NCBI RefSeq assembly: GCF_017792025.1
Contig: NZ_CP046956.1
Location: 3,844,001-3,908,000, forward strand
Reading direction: 5' to 3'
Length of the DNA stretch: 64,000 nt
Source of the DNA: Sediminibacillus dalangtanensis
GTDB lineage: Bacteria; Bacillota; Bacilli; Bacillales; Amphibacillaceae
Shown here: piece by piece, positions 8,687 through 17,717 of the stretch
How the letters are laid out: each line of letters opens with the position of its first letter
Numbering within the stretch: the stretch's first letter is position 1
The notes under the pieces: generated by a model
The model's database searches: none
What the model was told of the DNA's origin: nothing
Seen by the model: only the letters and a program-made list of their open reading frames with translations
Translations under genes and position numbers: made by a program

Positions 8687-9709
8687 TTATACCTCCACTG
8701 CTTTTTCTGATTTATTATTGATTTCATCGGAAGTTCCAGCACCTTGACCGGTAATCGTCAAAAACACTTCGTCCAGACTTGGTTTTTGTACGCTTAATTC
8801 AGCCAACTGAATATCCGACTCTCTCAAGGCGATCAACAAGTCCGTCATCCGGTCGACATCTGCCATCGGCGCGGTGATTTTGCCGCCTTCCGTAGAAACA
8901 GTCGACCGGACATTCAATACCCGTTCAACAATGAGCCGAGCAGCCTGCATCTGCCGGGCATGTTGAACTCCCAAGTGCAAGGAAGAGGTGCCGATCGATG
9001 CTTTCAACTCATTTACCGTACCTTCCGCAACAACCCGGCCATGGTCGATTACTGCAACCCGGTCAGCCAGCTCGTCTGCCTCTTGTAAATACTGTGTCGT
9101 CAACAGGACCGTCGAACCTGACCTGACCAAGCGACGGATGGTGTCCCACATTTGATTACGTGTTCGCGGGTCAAGTCCGGTAGTCGGCTCATCCAGGAAA
9201 ATGAGCGGCGGCTGGGAAATCAGGCTGGCAGCCAAATCCAACCGCCTGCGCATGCCTCCCGAGAAATGTTTTAACGGCCGCTTTGCCGCGTCCGTCAAAC
9301 CAAATTCCTCCAATAATTCAGTCGCCTTCTTGTTTGCCTCCGCTCTCCCCAGACCCAGCAGCCGGGAGAAAATAATGAGATTTTCGGTAGCGCTGAGTGA
9401 CTCGTCAACAGAGGCATATTGCCCCGTCACTCCGATTAATTGCCGGACAATATGCGGCTCCTTGACCACGTCATGACCAAAGATACTTGCAGAACCGGCA
9501 TCCGGCCGCAGCAATGTAGCCAGCATTCTGATGACGGTCGTTTTTCCCGCCCCGTTCGGTCCAAGCACTCCATAAATCGAGCCTGTGGGCACCTGTAAAT
9601 CCACACCGTCCACCGCCCGGTTTTCTCCAAACGTTTTAGCGATCCCTTTCGCTTCGACAGCCCACTCGCCGCTGCCTTTCGCGGTATTTTTCCTATTATT
9701 ATTTTGCAT
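8687..9709 (-). CDS. ABC exporter ATP-binding protein (DrrA-like)
   Basis: A 340-residue ATPase. Walker A is GPNGAGKTT at 50-58, the signature FSGGM at 149-153, Walker B LIFLDEP at 169-175, followed by the DrrA-type extension with IDHGRVVAEGTVNELKA and a C-terminal domain of about 110 residues ending in the LDEVFLTITG motif common to the daunorubicin-resistance branch. It energises the permease encoded immediately after it. The ATG follows CAGGAGGATTAGC. No regulator gene lies before it, so the two-component system downstream is the best candidate for its control. Confidence 0.93.
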   Translation of the reverse strand: MQNNNRKNTAKGSGEWAVEAKGIAKTFGENRAVDGVDLQVPTGSIYGVLGPNGAGKTTVIRMLATLLRPDAGSASIFGHDVVKEPHIVRQLIGVTGQYASVDESLSATENLIIFSRLLGLGRAEANKKATELLEEFGLTDAAKRPLKHFSGGMRRRLDLAASLISQPPLIFLDEPTTGLDPRTRNQMWDTIRRLVRSGSTVLLTTQYLQEADELADRVAVIDHGRVVAEGTVNELKASIGTSSLHLGVQHARQMQAARLIVERVLNVRSTVSTEGGKITAPMADVDRMTDLLIALRESDIQLAELSVQKPSLDEVFLTITGQGAGTSDEINNKSEKAVEV

Positions 9710-10063
9710 GCTAATCCTCCTGTTTCATGTTTCTTATAAAATCTACTGATAAAGCACTTTTTCGATAATCGTCCCTTGCCTTTCACTCCTTGTTTGCTCC
9801 ATAAGTTTCCATCAATTGGTTAGCAGAAATGTTTACTACTTGTTGGATTATATACAAGGTTTATGAACGTAATATGAACAGCGGGATATGTCTTTGAAAA
9901 GAATAGCGAAAGGGATTTGTGCCAAGTATTGGCCAAGTGATAGAAGCCGTAGTCCAAGAAGCGTTCCAGCATCCGGGCCCGGATAAATGTAAGTGGGTAT
10001 TCGTAAAAGAGGTGATGTTTCCGCAGGAGATAACTGGGAATAGTTTTGGAGAGGTGATACCAA
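9710..10063. other. Intergenic region between divergent transcription units
   Basis: Nothing coding can be supported here. It must hold the promoter of the exporter operon on the minus strand and of the DUF4396 gene on the plus strand. The latter has GGAGAGGTGATACC just before its ATG. Overlapping long frames on both strands are shadows. Confidence 0.5.
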
Positions 10064-10725
10064 ATGAGCATACTGACTACAATAGCTTGGATCGCGATAG
10101 GAATCGGCTTGTTATCCTCCCTCATCATCCTTGTGGACATTATCAGACACCCGCAAATGATGTGGATCATGAAATCGTCTGGCCGATCAATGGCTGGTTT
10201 CTTGGTCCTTATGCGGTCTGGACCTATTTCAAATGGGGCCGGCTGAAAGCAAAAGATTCGGAAGCGGAGGACAACCGTGGTTTCCCTGCCAAAGTGTACT
10301 TTTCAACAAGTCACTGTTCATCAGGGTGTACACTTGGTGATGCGTTCGGCGTACCAATTGTCACGCTGACTGGTTTTACCATCCTGGGCACCACTTTATT
10401 CGTCCATTATGCGGTCCAGTTCACCCTGGCATACTTATTCGGAATTCTATTTCAATTTTTCGCTATTTATCAGATGAACAAAGACGCTGGCGTGTTGAAG
10501 AACCTCAAAAACTAAATCAAGGCGGATACGCTTTCCCTGATATTGTTTGAAGTAGGCATATTTGGCTGGATGGCTCTCGTGCATTATGTCATCTTCGCCG
10601 AACCTCCAAAGCCCCACGAGATGGACTATTGGTTCATGATGCAAATTGCCATGATTGTCGGATTCCTGACAAGCTATCCGGCAAACTGGTGGCTGGTCAA
10701 GAAAGGCATTAAAGAAGAAATGTAG
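10064..10725 (+). pseudogene. DUF4396 membrane protein, broken by a frameshift and a stop
   Basis: The ATG at 10064 follows GGAGAGGTGATACCA and encodes a first helix (LTTIAWIAIGIGLLSSLIIL). The frame slips after WIM near 10172, and the protein goes on in another frame as IVWPINGWFLGPYAVWTYFK. A TAA at 10513 then interrupts it in frame, after which IKADTLSLILFEVGIFGWM and YPANWWLVKKGIKE complete a DUF4396-type protein to 10725. One missing base and one nonsense change (probably AAA to TAA) explain everything. The family is a small multi-helix membrane protein of unknown role with Met- and His-containing helices (the segment STSHCSSGCTLGD is typical). Confidence 0.85.
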
Positions 10726-10800
10726 ACTTGAAAAGGATGCGGGACAGACCTGGACAGACCGGGATTAAAAACTTGATTCCTCCAGACTGATACCAAGAAG

Positions 10801-10831
10801 AGACCATGGATAATAGACTATCCATGGTCTT
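10801..10831. terminator. Perfect 11-bp inverted repeat, terminator-like
   Basis: GACCATGGATA is followed after six bases by TATCCATGGTC. It sits between two convergent genes and could end both, though the T-run on either side is weak. Confidence 0.55.
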
Positions 10832-10897
10832 ACATTAACCAAAACTTTGCTTATCTTGAGCCATTCCCCGGACCGCTGGAAGGGTGGGTAACGTCGC

Positions 10898-11977
10898 TTA
10901 CTTGAAATCAAATACTGGCAATCCATGGGTGAAGTCAACTTCTACAGACAGATATTCCAAATCCACTCTATGTTTTATCTCTCGCTCAATTGCTTCTTGC
11001 CGGGGGCGTTCAAATTCTAGTGCAAAGGAAAAAAGCTCTAAAAAGTCAGCATTTAAACCATGGCCATTCGACTTATACTTGAAATTGTCCACATCGTCCT
11101 TTTTAACAAGTATAAAAGCTGAATTGCCGATTCCTTCAACAACCCGTTTCTTTTTTTGATAGTCAACGAGATTATCTTCGTCTCCTTGAAACGATAGAAT
11201 TTGCGTCTTTCCATTAAAATTATTATAAAGCGTCTCTAAATTTAAATTTTGCTTGTTTTTGATCATTTTCTTCGCCAAATAATCAAATTCAATAGCAAGA
11301 GTGGACCTTCCTATTTTTTGATATAAGACCCTATTGCTTGATAAATATACTGGCTCTATCCACGCTGAGTTATCTACTAAGAAGGAAAACATATTTGGAA
11401 CAAGCCTGTTGCTCAAGTGCAAAAGATAGGCCCCGTGTGAGTGCCCGTAACCTATGATCCTGTTAACATTAAATGTTAAATCATTCTCCCCCAATATAAT
11501 TCTGACGGCCTCTATAGCACTAATGATATCGATTGCCTGCATGTAGCTCATATCATTGAACTCTTCTGCGTTTTCCTTTATATCAGCTAGGACAGGAAGC
11601 AAAATATTTTTTTCAGCCAAGATTTTTAATAATGCAGAAGAGTCTTTTGCTGTTATCTCTAATTCATCTTTTGTAAGAATTTTTTGTAGATCCTGTGGAT
11701 TTTTCAATTTAAAATGATCCGCTGATTGCATAAAAGCATTGCCAAAGTAATTACACTGAATGGTTACCATATTGTACGTGTCGGCAAACACTTCTCTCAT
11801 CTTTTTATAAACCTTTGAGTCTATATTGGCACCGAATCCAGGAACAAATATGAGTAACCCTGTATTATGGTTCACTCCGTTTTGCGGAGTAGAAAAATCT
11901 ATTCGTAGTTCTCGATTTGAAATACCCGTATATATGTTATGGTGTGCCGCAATATTAATACTATGCTGTTCTGACAA
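10898..11977 (-). CDS. DUF2920-family alpha/beta-hydrolase-like protein
   Basis: A 359-residue protein without a signal peptide. The N-terminal part has the DUF2920 hallmark LLIFVPGFGANIDSKVYKKM followed by FADTYNMVTIQCNYFG. A nucleophile-elbow motif GYGHSHGAY lies near residue 190, a candidate acid in SFQGDEDNLVDY near 280, and a histidine in KSNGHGLNADF near 315, together a hydrolase-like triad. Members occur in Bacillus and Campylobacter, but no reaction is established. The best start is a TTG at 11977 placed eight bases after GGGGGT. An ATG five bases upstream is out of frame. Confidence 0.75.
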   Translation of the reverse strand: MSEQHSINIAAHHNIYTGISNRELRIDFSTPQNGVNHNTGLLIFVPGFGANIDSKVYKKMREVFADTYNMVTIQCNYFGNAFMQSADHFKLKNPQDLQKILTKDELEITAKDSSALLKILAEKNILLPVLADIKENAEEFNDMSYMQAIDIISAIEAVRIILGENDLTFNVNRIIGYGHSHGAYLLHLSNRLVPNMFSFLVDNSAWIEPVYLSSNRVLYQKIGRSTLAIEFDYLAKKMIKNKQNLNLETLYNNFNGKTQILSFQGDEDNLVDYQKKKRVVEGIGNSAFILVKKDDVDNFKYKSNGHGLNADFLELFSFALEFERPRQEAIEREIKHRVDLEYLSVEVDFTHGLPVFDFK

Positions 11978-12279
11978 CTCATTTTACCCCCGATATTGTT
12001 TATCACTGTCTGTTTTTAAAAAAGCTCTCTAATTAAATTTAAACATAAAAAGGACGGAATGTAATAATATATCCTTCTTTTATTTGGTCCCCTTTTCGGT
12101 TTCTAATCTCCTTCTCCCTTTCCCACCAATAAACATTCTAAAAGTTTTCCGAATTCCACAGCATTACCTTTCACGCATGTTCATGCTAAAATATACCTAT
12201 TTGCTATTAAACTATTGAATTTAGGGAATAGATATAGAATCATAGATGAAGGAAATCAATACATAAGGAAGTGAACAAC
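11978..12279. other. Intergenic region between divergent genes
   Basis: AT-rich promoter-type sequence serving the DUF2920 gene (minus) and the lipoprotein (plus). No conserved element or gene is seen. Confidence 0.5.
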
Positions 12280-13422
12280 ATGAAAAAGCTAGTCCTGCTA
12301 TTCGCTGGAGTTCTCCTGGTCTCTTTCCTGGTCGCTTGTTCGGAGAACACTTATACGAACGACAACAAGGAAGAAAACAAAGAAGACAAGCAGTCGGAAG
12401 AAAGCGCCTCAGAAGATAAGAAGCAAGAAAACAAAGAAACAGAAGAAAAACAGGAAGAACAAGAAAAAGAAGAAACGAAGCCCCCTCAACCATACAAACC
12501 GTTAGAGCCGGCAGAAGATGCCGAACCTCTCAAGGATAAGTTGTCTGAGGAAGAGCTGGAGAAGATGCCCAAGGCTGAAGCGCACGGAGATGATCGCACA
12601 AGGATGGTTCCAGTCGGAGAAACGTTGGTAAAAGGAGCCGAGGATCAAACGGACGGGCCTTTAAAGAATCATAGACTTGTAGCCTATTACGGTCATCCGA
12701 ACTCTACCAATATGGGCATCCTTGGGGAAATGGAACCCGACGAACTCATGGAAAAGTTAAAAGAACAAGCGCAGGAATACTCGGATGCCAATCCGTCCCG
12801 CCCGGCCATTCCAACGATTGAGCTGATTTCGACGGTTGCGCAGCGGGATCCTGGTCCCGAAGGAAAGTATTTCCACAGGACATCACCGGAACAAATCGAC
12901 GAGTATGCCGAGCTTGCCAAAGAAAACGATGCGTTATTGATGCTGGATGTCCAGCTCGGTACAGACTCTGTCCTGAATCAAGTGAAATTACTGGAGAAAT
13001 GGCTGAAGCTGCCTTACGTCCACCTGGCCATCGATACCGAGTTCCATGTAAAAGAAGGGGAAACACCTGGCATTGATCTTGGACAAGTAAACGGAGAAGA
13101 AGTGCAAGAAGCAGTGAACTACCTCACGGAGATGGTGGAAGAAAACGACTTGCCGGACAAAATCGTCCTCGTCCACCAGTTCATGGACGAAGCACTGACG
13201 AACAAAGATGCCATCCAGCCGACTGAAAACGTAGAAGTCGCTCTGAACTATGATGGCTGGGGTGCTTCCTCTACGAAGATGTCGCTTTACCGCAAATTCG
13301 TGCGAAATGAAGCCGTCCAATATGGAGGATTCAAAGTCTTTTATCAAAAAGATGAACCTGTGTTGAGCGCGGAGGATGTATTGAAGCTTGATCCGAACCC
13401 GGCGATTGTTAATTATCAGTGA
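12280..13422 (+). CDS. Lipoprotein with charged spacer and TIM-barrel-like domain
   Basis: A 380-residue lipoprotein. The signal peptide ends in the lipobox LVAC (cysteine near residue 20). Residues 25-75 are a Lys/Glu/Gln spacer. The remaining 290 residues read like a secreted barrel domain with alternating strands: HRLVAYYGHPNSTNMGILG, PTIELISTVAQRDPGPEGKY, LLMLDVQLGTDSV, VHLAIDTEFHVKEG, DKIVLVHQF and a final NYDGWG. Acidic residues in IDTEF sit where glycosidase-like barrels keep catalytic residues, but I cannot name a substrate. The start is the ATG at 12280 with AAGGAAG before it. The in-frame GTG three codons earlier is less likely. Confidence 0.8.
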   Translation: MKKLVLLFAGVLLVSFLVACSENTYTNDNKEENKEDKQSEESASEDKKQENKETEEKQEEQEKEETKPPQPYKPLEPAEDAEPLKDKLSEEELEKMPKAEAHGDDRTRMVPVGETLVKGAEDQTDGPLKNHRLVAYYGHPNSTNMGILGEMEPDELMEKLKEQAQEYSDANPSRPAIPTIELISTVAQRDPGPEGKYFHRTSPEQIDEYAELAKENDALLMLDVQLGTDSVLNQVKLLEKWLKLPYVHLAIDTEFHVKEGETPGIDLGQVNGEEVQEAVNYLTEMVEENDLPDKIVLVHQFMDEALTNKDAIQPTENVEVALNYDGWGASSTKMSLYRKFVRNEAVQYGGFKVFYQKDEPVLSAEDVLKLDPNPAIVNYQ

Positions 13423-13548
13423 GTGAAATTGAAAACCTAAAACCACGAAGTGAAAGAAACTTGTCGTTACGCAGAGGAATCAAAGTAGCATTAATCGTTC
13501 GAACGGTTACTGATATACCTTTGTCTATCGTTTTCAAAGAATAGGTTT

Positions 13549-13580
13549 ATAAGGGGGTACCAATTTGGGTGCCCCCTTAT
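13549..13580 (+). terminator. Terminator-like hairpin after the lipoprotein
   Basis: TAAGGGGGTACC and GGTGCCCCCTTA flank a five-base loop, forming a strong stem about 130 bases beyond the stop. The following T-run is short. Confidence 0.6.
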
Positions 13581-13698
13581 CTCCTTAGAATTCTAATACC
13601 CCTCTAACAAGATTGGTTGCTTCTATCGTTATTACTAAAAGGCTGGATGAAGGCCCCTACAAAATAAACCCATTAAGAAGTTTTTTTGCATTTCCTAA

Positions 13699-13989
13699 TT
13701 ACGCTAAATTAGTCCCGAACCAAAAGAAAAACAATATTACAATGACATTTACGAGTGTTAATACAAGGGCGGTCACTGGTATGACTTTCTTTTCCATATC
13801 ATCACTAAAAGAAATAATAGCTAAAATAATCGAGACAACTGTACCTGAAAGTATGAACCAAACGAATATGGATCCAACTATCTCAGTGGTTAAGGTAGCA
13901 ATAGGGTCTAAAAGGACCATGGAGAGAGAAACTAATACACTAAGTGTCAAAAATACATACCCTTTCCATGTGGACTTCTTTTCCTCCAT
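13699..13989 (-). CDS. Small three-helix membrane protein
   Basis: A 96-residue protein with helices at about residues 9-28, 37-58 and 72-92, a charged N-terminus MEEKKSTWKG and an SDDMEKK loop between the second and third helices. The start is the ATG at 13989, seven bases after AGGAGG. The upstream ATG in the same frame overlaps the site. I do not recognise the family. Confidence 0.65.
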   Translation of the reverse strand: MEEKKSTWKGYVFLTLSVLVSLSMVLLDPIATLTTEIVGSIFVWFILSGTVVSIILAIISFSDDMEKKVIPVTALVLTLVNVIVILFFFWFGTNLA

Positions 13990-14130
13990 ATCCATCCCTC
14001 CTAAAATCTTAACTCGCACCAAATATAACATAAATTGACAATGGTTCCATGCTGCTTCTATCCTGATTATGACACCTAATTCCGTTTTCCTATAATAAAT
14101 AGAAGGAAATGTCTTTCATGTTATGCTTAC

Positions 14131-14304
14131 CTACTTCTCCCTAACTATGGAAAATGCGTTATAGGAGTTCTCCTCGTTAGATTTGAATGTCTTCCCAAAC
14201 AAGTATTTTTTGCTCCATCGCACACTTTTCCTATCTTGGAATCGATGGACATGCTTATCTATCCTATGATCGAAGCCAATTGGTACAGCAAATTTCTTAT
14301 TCAC
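14131..14304 (-). CDS. Possible short protein or gene remnant of 57 residues
   Basis: An open frame from a GTG at 14304 reads KFAVPIGFDHRIDKHVHRF then a basic, aromatic stretch with KKYLFGKTF, ending at a stop at 14131. The composition looks like a real soluble protein, not noise, but there is no ribosome binding site, so this may be the tail of a lost gene. The rest of the interval 13990-14583 is AT-rich and holds only the promoter of the next gene. Confidence 0.3.
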   Translation of the reverse strand: MNKKFAVPIGFDHRIDKHVHRFQDRKSVRWSKKYLFGKTFKSNEENSYNAFSIVREK

Positions 14305-14583
14305 TATAGTAAAAAAATCACATTGGGTAGAATGCGATGGAATTTAGAAGGAAACATATGTAATAGACGATTAAAGTTAAGAAAATTTTAACTGTATGTA
14401 CTTTTTGTACAAATTTAACTATTTTTACTGTTTGTTTTAATCAGAAGGAAAGATGTAATATTTAAGTTAGTCGTTTTTAAATCTCCTATTTACCTTACTA
14501 ATAAAAAATAATATAAATCAATCTTTATGGAGATTATACGTAGAAAAATAGTAAGAATAACATACTAAGGAGTGTATTACATC

Positions 14584-15492
14584 ATGTCATACTTTAACTG
14601 GAAGAAACTAGGGGTAATTGCTGGTTTATCCTTATCGCTTACAATAGCAGGTTGTGGTCAAGGCAATTCAAATGACGAATCCACGGCAAATGTTAGTGAA
14701 GAAATGGAATATACCATTACTGGGATTGAACCGGGCGCCGGACAAACAGAGACAAACGAGAAAGCTATAGCTGAATATGATAGTCTTGCTGGTTGGGAAC
14801 AAAAAACCTCTTCATCAGCTGCCATGCTTACCGCGTTAGGTGAGGCAATGGAAAAAGAAGAACCGATTGTTGTTGCTGCGTGGTCCCCTCACTATATGTT
14901 TGCAAAATTTGATATTAAGTACTTAGAGGATCCTCAAGGTGTCTTTGGTGAGGAAGAACACATTGCCACGCTTGTAAGAGAAGGTTTAAAAGACGACATG
15001 CCCGGTGCATATACGATTCTGGATAGATTCCACTGGGAACTACCAGTATTGGAAGAAGCATTACTAAAAGCTCAAGAAATGGATTTTGATTTTGAAAAAG
15101 TAGCACAACAATGGGTGGATGAAAATCAGGAAACAGTTGAAGAATGGACAGAAGGAGTAGATCCTGTTGATGGTACCCCAATAGATTTAGTTTTAACTCC
15201 TTGGGATGCCGAAAGCTTTTCAACGAATGTGGCAAAAATTGTATTAGAACAAAAAGGTTTCAATGTTTCCCTTACACCAGTTGATCCTTCTGTCATGTTT
15301 GAGGCAGTTGCAACAGGTGATTCCGATGCTACTCTATCTCCATGGATGCCTGCAACTCACGGTGCTTTATACGAAGAGTATGAAGGTCAATTTGAAGATT
15401 TAGGACCAAATCTAGAAGGTGCCAAGATTGGCTTAGCTGTACCATCCTATATGGATATCGATTCCATTGAGGACCTTGAACCTGCAGAGTAA
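14584..15492 (+). CDS. Glycine betaine/carnitine-type ABC transporter substrate-binding lipoprotein (OpuAC family)
   Basis: A 302-residue lipoprotein with lipobox IAGC (cysteine near residue 25). The body has the two-lobed OpuAC pattern: EYDSLAGWEQKTSSSAAMLT, VVAAWSPHYMFAKFDIKYLEDP with aromatic ligand-binding residues, and a second repeat with VALT-like TPWDAESFSTNVAKIVL and DATLSPWMPATHGALY. Such proteins bind quaternary amines (osmoprotectants) outside the cell and deliver them to an OpuA-type transporter. No ATPase or permease gene is nearby, so it is an orphan that must use a transporter encoded elsewhere. The start is the ATG at 14584. AAGGAG lies 11 bases before it. Confidence 0.9.
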   Translation: MSYFNWKKLGVIAGLSLSLTIAGCGQGNSNDESTANVSEEMEYTITGIEPGAGQTETNEKAIAEYDSLAGWEQKTSSSAAMLTALGEAMEKEEPIVVAAWSPHYMFAKFDIKYLEDPQGVFGEEEHIATLVREGLKDDMPGAYTILDRFHWELPVLEEALLKAQEMDFDFEKVAQQWVDENQETVEEWTEGVDPVDGTPIDLVLTPWDAESFSTNVAKIVLEQKGFNVSLTPVDPSVMFEAVATGDSDATLSPWMPATHGALYEEYEGQFEDLGPNLEGAKIGLAVPSYMDIDSIEDLEPAE

Positions 15493-15510
15493 GTACTCAA
15501 TACGACATTC

Positions 15511-15549
15511 AAAAGCCCTCCTTTATATAACAGAAGGGGAGCTTTTTTA
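15511..15549 (+). terminator. Rho-independent terminator
   Basis: AAAAGCCCTCCTT pairs with AAGGGGAGCTTTT, followed by a T-run, 18 bases after the binding-protein stop. Confidence 0.85.
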
Positions 15550-15757
15550 TTTTTGATAGAGATACACAGTATTCTATCTTCATTTCCAAGGAAACCCCCG
15601 CTTTTTTTCGCGGATTTTGCACAAATTATCTTATGTGCAAAAGTCGTCTTTAAAATGGAGTGTACTGCCGGAAAGAATATAAATGCAATCCCCCGGTTAG
15701 ATTAATTGCATTCCCTTTATAAAAGTATTACGGTAAATAAAAAAGGAGAGTGAACCA

Positions 15758-16582
15758 ATGAACTATATTAACTTAAACAACGGATTGAAAATGCCCCAGC
15801 TCGGATTCGGAGTATGGCAAGTAGAAAATGACGAGGCAACAAAAGCTGTATCTAAGGCTCTCGAGGTTGGTTATCGCTCTATCGATACCGCGATGATCTA
15901 CAAAAATGAAGAAGGTGTAGGAAAGGCGATCAAAGAATCATCCGTTCCACGCGAAGATTTGTTTATCACGACAAAGGTTTGGAACAGCGATCAAGGCTAT
16001 GAAAACACCTTGCGTGCTTTTGATGAAAGCCTGGAAAGACTCGGTCTGGACTATGTTGACCTATACTTAATCCACTGGCCGACACCGGAATATGATGACT
16101 ATGTGGACACATACAAAGCGATGGAAAAGCTTTATAACGATGGTCGTGTCAAAGCAATCGGCGTTTGTAACTTTGAAATCGAACATCTGCAGCGCCTGCT
16201 GGACGAATGCGATGTAAAACCAGTTCTAAATCAAATCGAATGCCATCCACACCTTGCCCAAAACGACATCAAGGAGTTTGGTGCAAAGCATGATATCTTT
16301 GTGGAAGCATGGAGCCCATTAGAACAAGGTGGAGAAATCCTCAAAGACGATGCCGTCAAAAACATTGCAGCATCCCATGACAAAACACCAGCTCAAGTAG
16401 TGCTGCGCTGGCATCTGCAAAACAACACGATTGTTATACCAAAATCGGTGACACCTTCCCGAATCGAAGAAAACTTTGATGTTTTTGATTTCGAACTAAC
16501 CAATGAGGAAATGGAAAGCATTAATAGCCTTAATTTGGATAGACGAAAAGGTCCGCATCCGAATGAGATGAATAAACGGTAA
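15758..16582 (+). CDS. Aldo/keto reductase (YtbE/YvgN-like, AKR5 type)
   Basis: A 274-residue cytosolic NADPH-dependent reductase that reduces small aldehydes and 2-oxoaldehydes. The catalytic tetrad is visible: Asp in SIDTAMIYKNEEGVG with Tyr four residues on, Lys in ITTKVWNSDQ, and His in LYLIHWP. The AKR signature GRVKAIGVCNF and the C-terminal cofactor site IVIPKSVTPSRIEENFDVF are present. AAAGGAGAGTGAACCA precedes the ATG. Single-gene unit with a terminator behind it. In Bacillus these enzymes detoxify methylglyoxal, which is only an inference here. Confidence 0.92.
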   Translation: MNYINLNNGLKMPQLGFGVWQVENDEATKAVSKALEVGYRSIDTAMIYKNEEGVGKAIKESSVPREDLFITTKVWNSDQGYENTLRAFDESLERLGLDYVDLYLIHWPTPEYDDYVDTYKAMEKLYNDGRVKAIGVCNFEIEHLQRLLDECDVKPVLNQIECHPHLAQNDIKEFGAKHDIFVEAWSPLEQGGEILKDDAVKNIAASHDKTPAQVVLRWHLQNNTIVIPKSVTPSRIEENFDVFDFELTNEEMESINSLNLDRRKGPHPNEMNKR

Positions 16583-16612
16583 TGGATTTCTGCCAATATC
16601 TGAGATTACTGG

Positions 16613-16887
16613 TTAATAATATAAGTACAGAAAGAAGAGACAGTTTTCCTTGCTTGCTGTCTCTTCTTTTTCATTTCGAATATTATTTTTTAAATTAAAC
16701 GACTCTTTAAATTCCCAGAATCCCGGGGTATCGTCGATAAGTTTTTCTGTGACAGTCTCGATTATTTTTAATTTGATTTCTTGTTCTAGGTCCGCTCTTT
16801 CCTGTGGATTGGTTGAGTAACTGAGCTTTTGATTTTTGGTTCCATTTTTAAAATAAGTTCAGATAAAATAAGTTCGTCCTGATTCAT
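16613..16887 (-). pseudogene. RsoA-like sigma region-2 companion, interrupted by a frameshift
   Basis: The ATG at 16887 overlaps the stop of the sigma gene (ATGA) and has GGGAGGAG before it. It reads MNQDELILSELILKMEPKIK then stops after 33 codons. In the next frame the sequence continues as PQERADLEQEIKLKIIETV and TPGFWEFKESFN. One extra base near 16808-16812 separates the halves. The DLEQEI motif is of the kind seen in the N-terminal core-binding part of sigma-70 region 2, and the position right after a region-4 protein copies sigO-rsoA of Bacillus subtilis, where RsoA supplies the region-2 half. The stop given (16613) lies inside the terminator, so the original end was probably earlier. 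Confidence 0.5.
16631..16671. terminator. Bidirectional terminator
   Basis: AAGAAGAGACAG and CTGTCTCTTCTTTTT form a strong stem after the aldo/keto reductase. The same hairpin can end the sigma-factor transcript coming from the right. Confidence 0.85.
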
Positions 16888-17507
16888 ATTTTTCTCCTCC
16901 CATTCATTTGTTTCTTAATTTTCTGAATTGCTTGATTATGAATTTGGGAGATGTTTTGCGGAGTTGTCCTTTTTATTAGTGCAATTTCTTTGTTTTTCAG
17001 TCGATGAAGATATACATACTCTAACACTTCTTTCTGGTTTGCACTAAGAGACAGGATAGCGTGGTATAAATCTTCATTTTGTATATGATCTTCCAGGTTA
17101 TTGCTGTTTTCCAAGACTTTCTCTTCTAAGTTGGTTAAATCCCCCGCAAGTATATCAATTAATTCATCATTTGAGTTCTCCGAATCACCTTTAACTGGTT
17201 GATTCAGTATTGGCAGTTGTCTTTCCTTCTGCTTACGTATCTTTTTATCAAAATTTATCGAGTTATAGTAGACCAAACTCGAAAGGTACTTCATGAGCCT
17301 TGCTTTTTGATAAAAAATACGAAAAGCCTGGTCTAATTCATAGTAGCTCTCTTCCGACTTTTTGGATAATGCTTCTACCAATAGATTTTTGTTCTTTTTT
17401 TCAGCAAGAAAGGATTGAACAATTGGCTGATTCACAAATTCCTGGTTCTCTTCCATGAACTTCTTAATCAAGTCGTCTCTTTCCTTAGTTTGACATTGAT
17501 ATTCCAT
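16884..17507 (-). CDS. SigO-like RNA polymerase sigma factor subunit (region-4 half)
   Basis: A 207-residue protein. The N-terminal half has DDLIKKFMEENQEFVNQPIV and SLVYYNSINFDKKIRK, features of the YvrI/SigO group. The C-terminal 50 residues are a sigma region-4 helix-turn-helix (LSANQKEVLEYVYLHRLKNK then IALIKRTTPQNISQIHNQA). It lacks a region 2, which would have to come from the overlapping small gene downstream, as with SigO and RsoA. The divergent neighbour is yvrJ, itself a SigO-dependent gene in Bacillus subtilis, so the locus organisation is conserved. AGGAGG lies nine bases before the ATG at 17507. The AT-rich 210-base gap between the divergent genes should hold autoregulated promoters. 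Confidence 0.75.
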   Translation of the reverse strand: MEYQCQTKERDDLIKKFMEENQEFVNQPIVQSFLAEKKNKNLLVEALSKKSEESYYELDQAFRIFYQKARLMKYLSSLVYYNSINFDKKIRKQKERQLPILNQPVKGDSENSNDELIDILAGDLTNLEEKVLENSNNLEDHIQNEDLYHAILSLSANQKEVLEYVYLHRLKNKEIALIKRTTPQNISQIHNQAIQKIKKQMNGRRKI

Positions 17508-17717
17508 AGGTGAATCCCTCCTACTATTTAAAGAGAAATAAAAAAGGAAAAAATAAACTATTTTTTCAAAATATAACGAACATACGTTCCTTTTTTGTAT
17601 AATTTTATTGTGATAATAATTCCTTTTTATTATTTAAATGTAACTAAATTCCACTAATTGATAAATGACCTTTTATTTACTCTCTATATACTGAAGCAGC
17701 AAGAGGGGAGGGGTATA

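Noticed and set aside
9919..10515. A 198-codon plus-strand frame as a separate gene
   Set aside because: Only its second half encodes the DUF4396 protein. The first half is out of frame with the real start at 10064 and reads as low-quality sequence.
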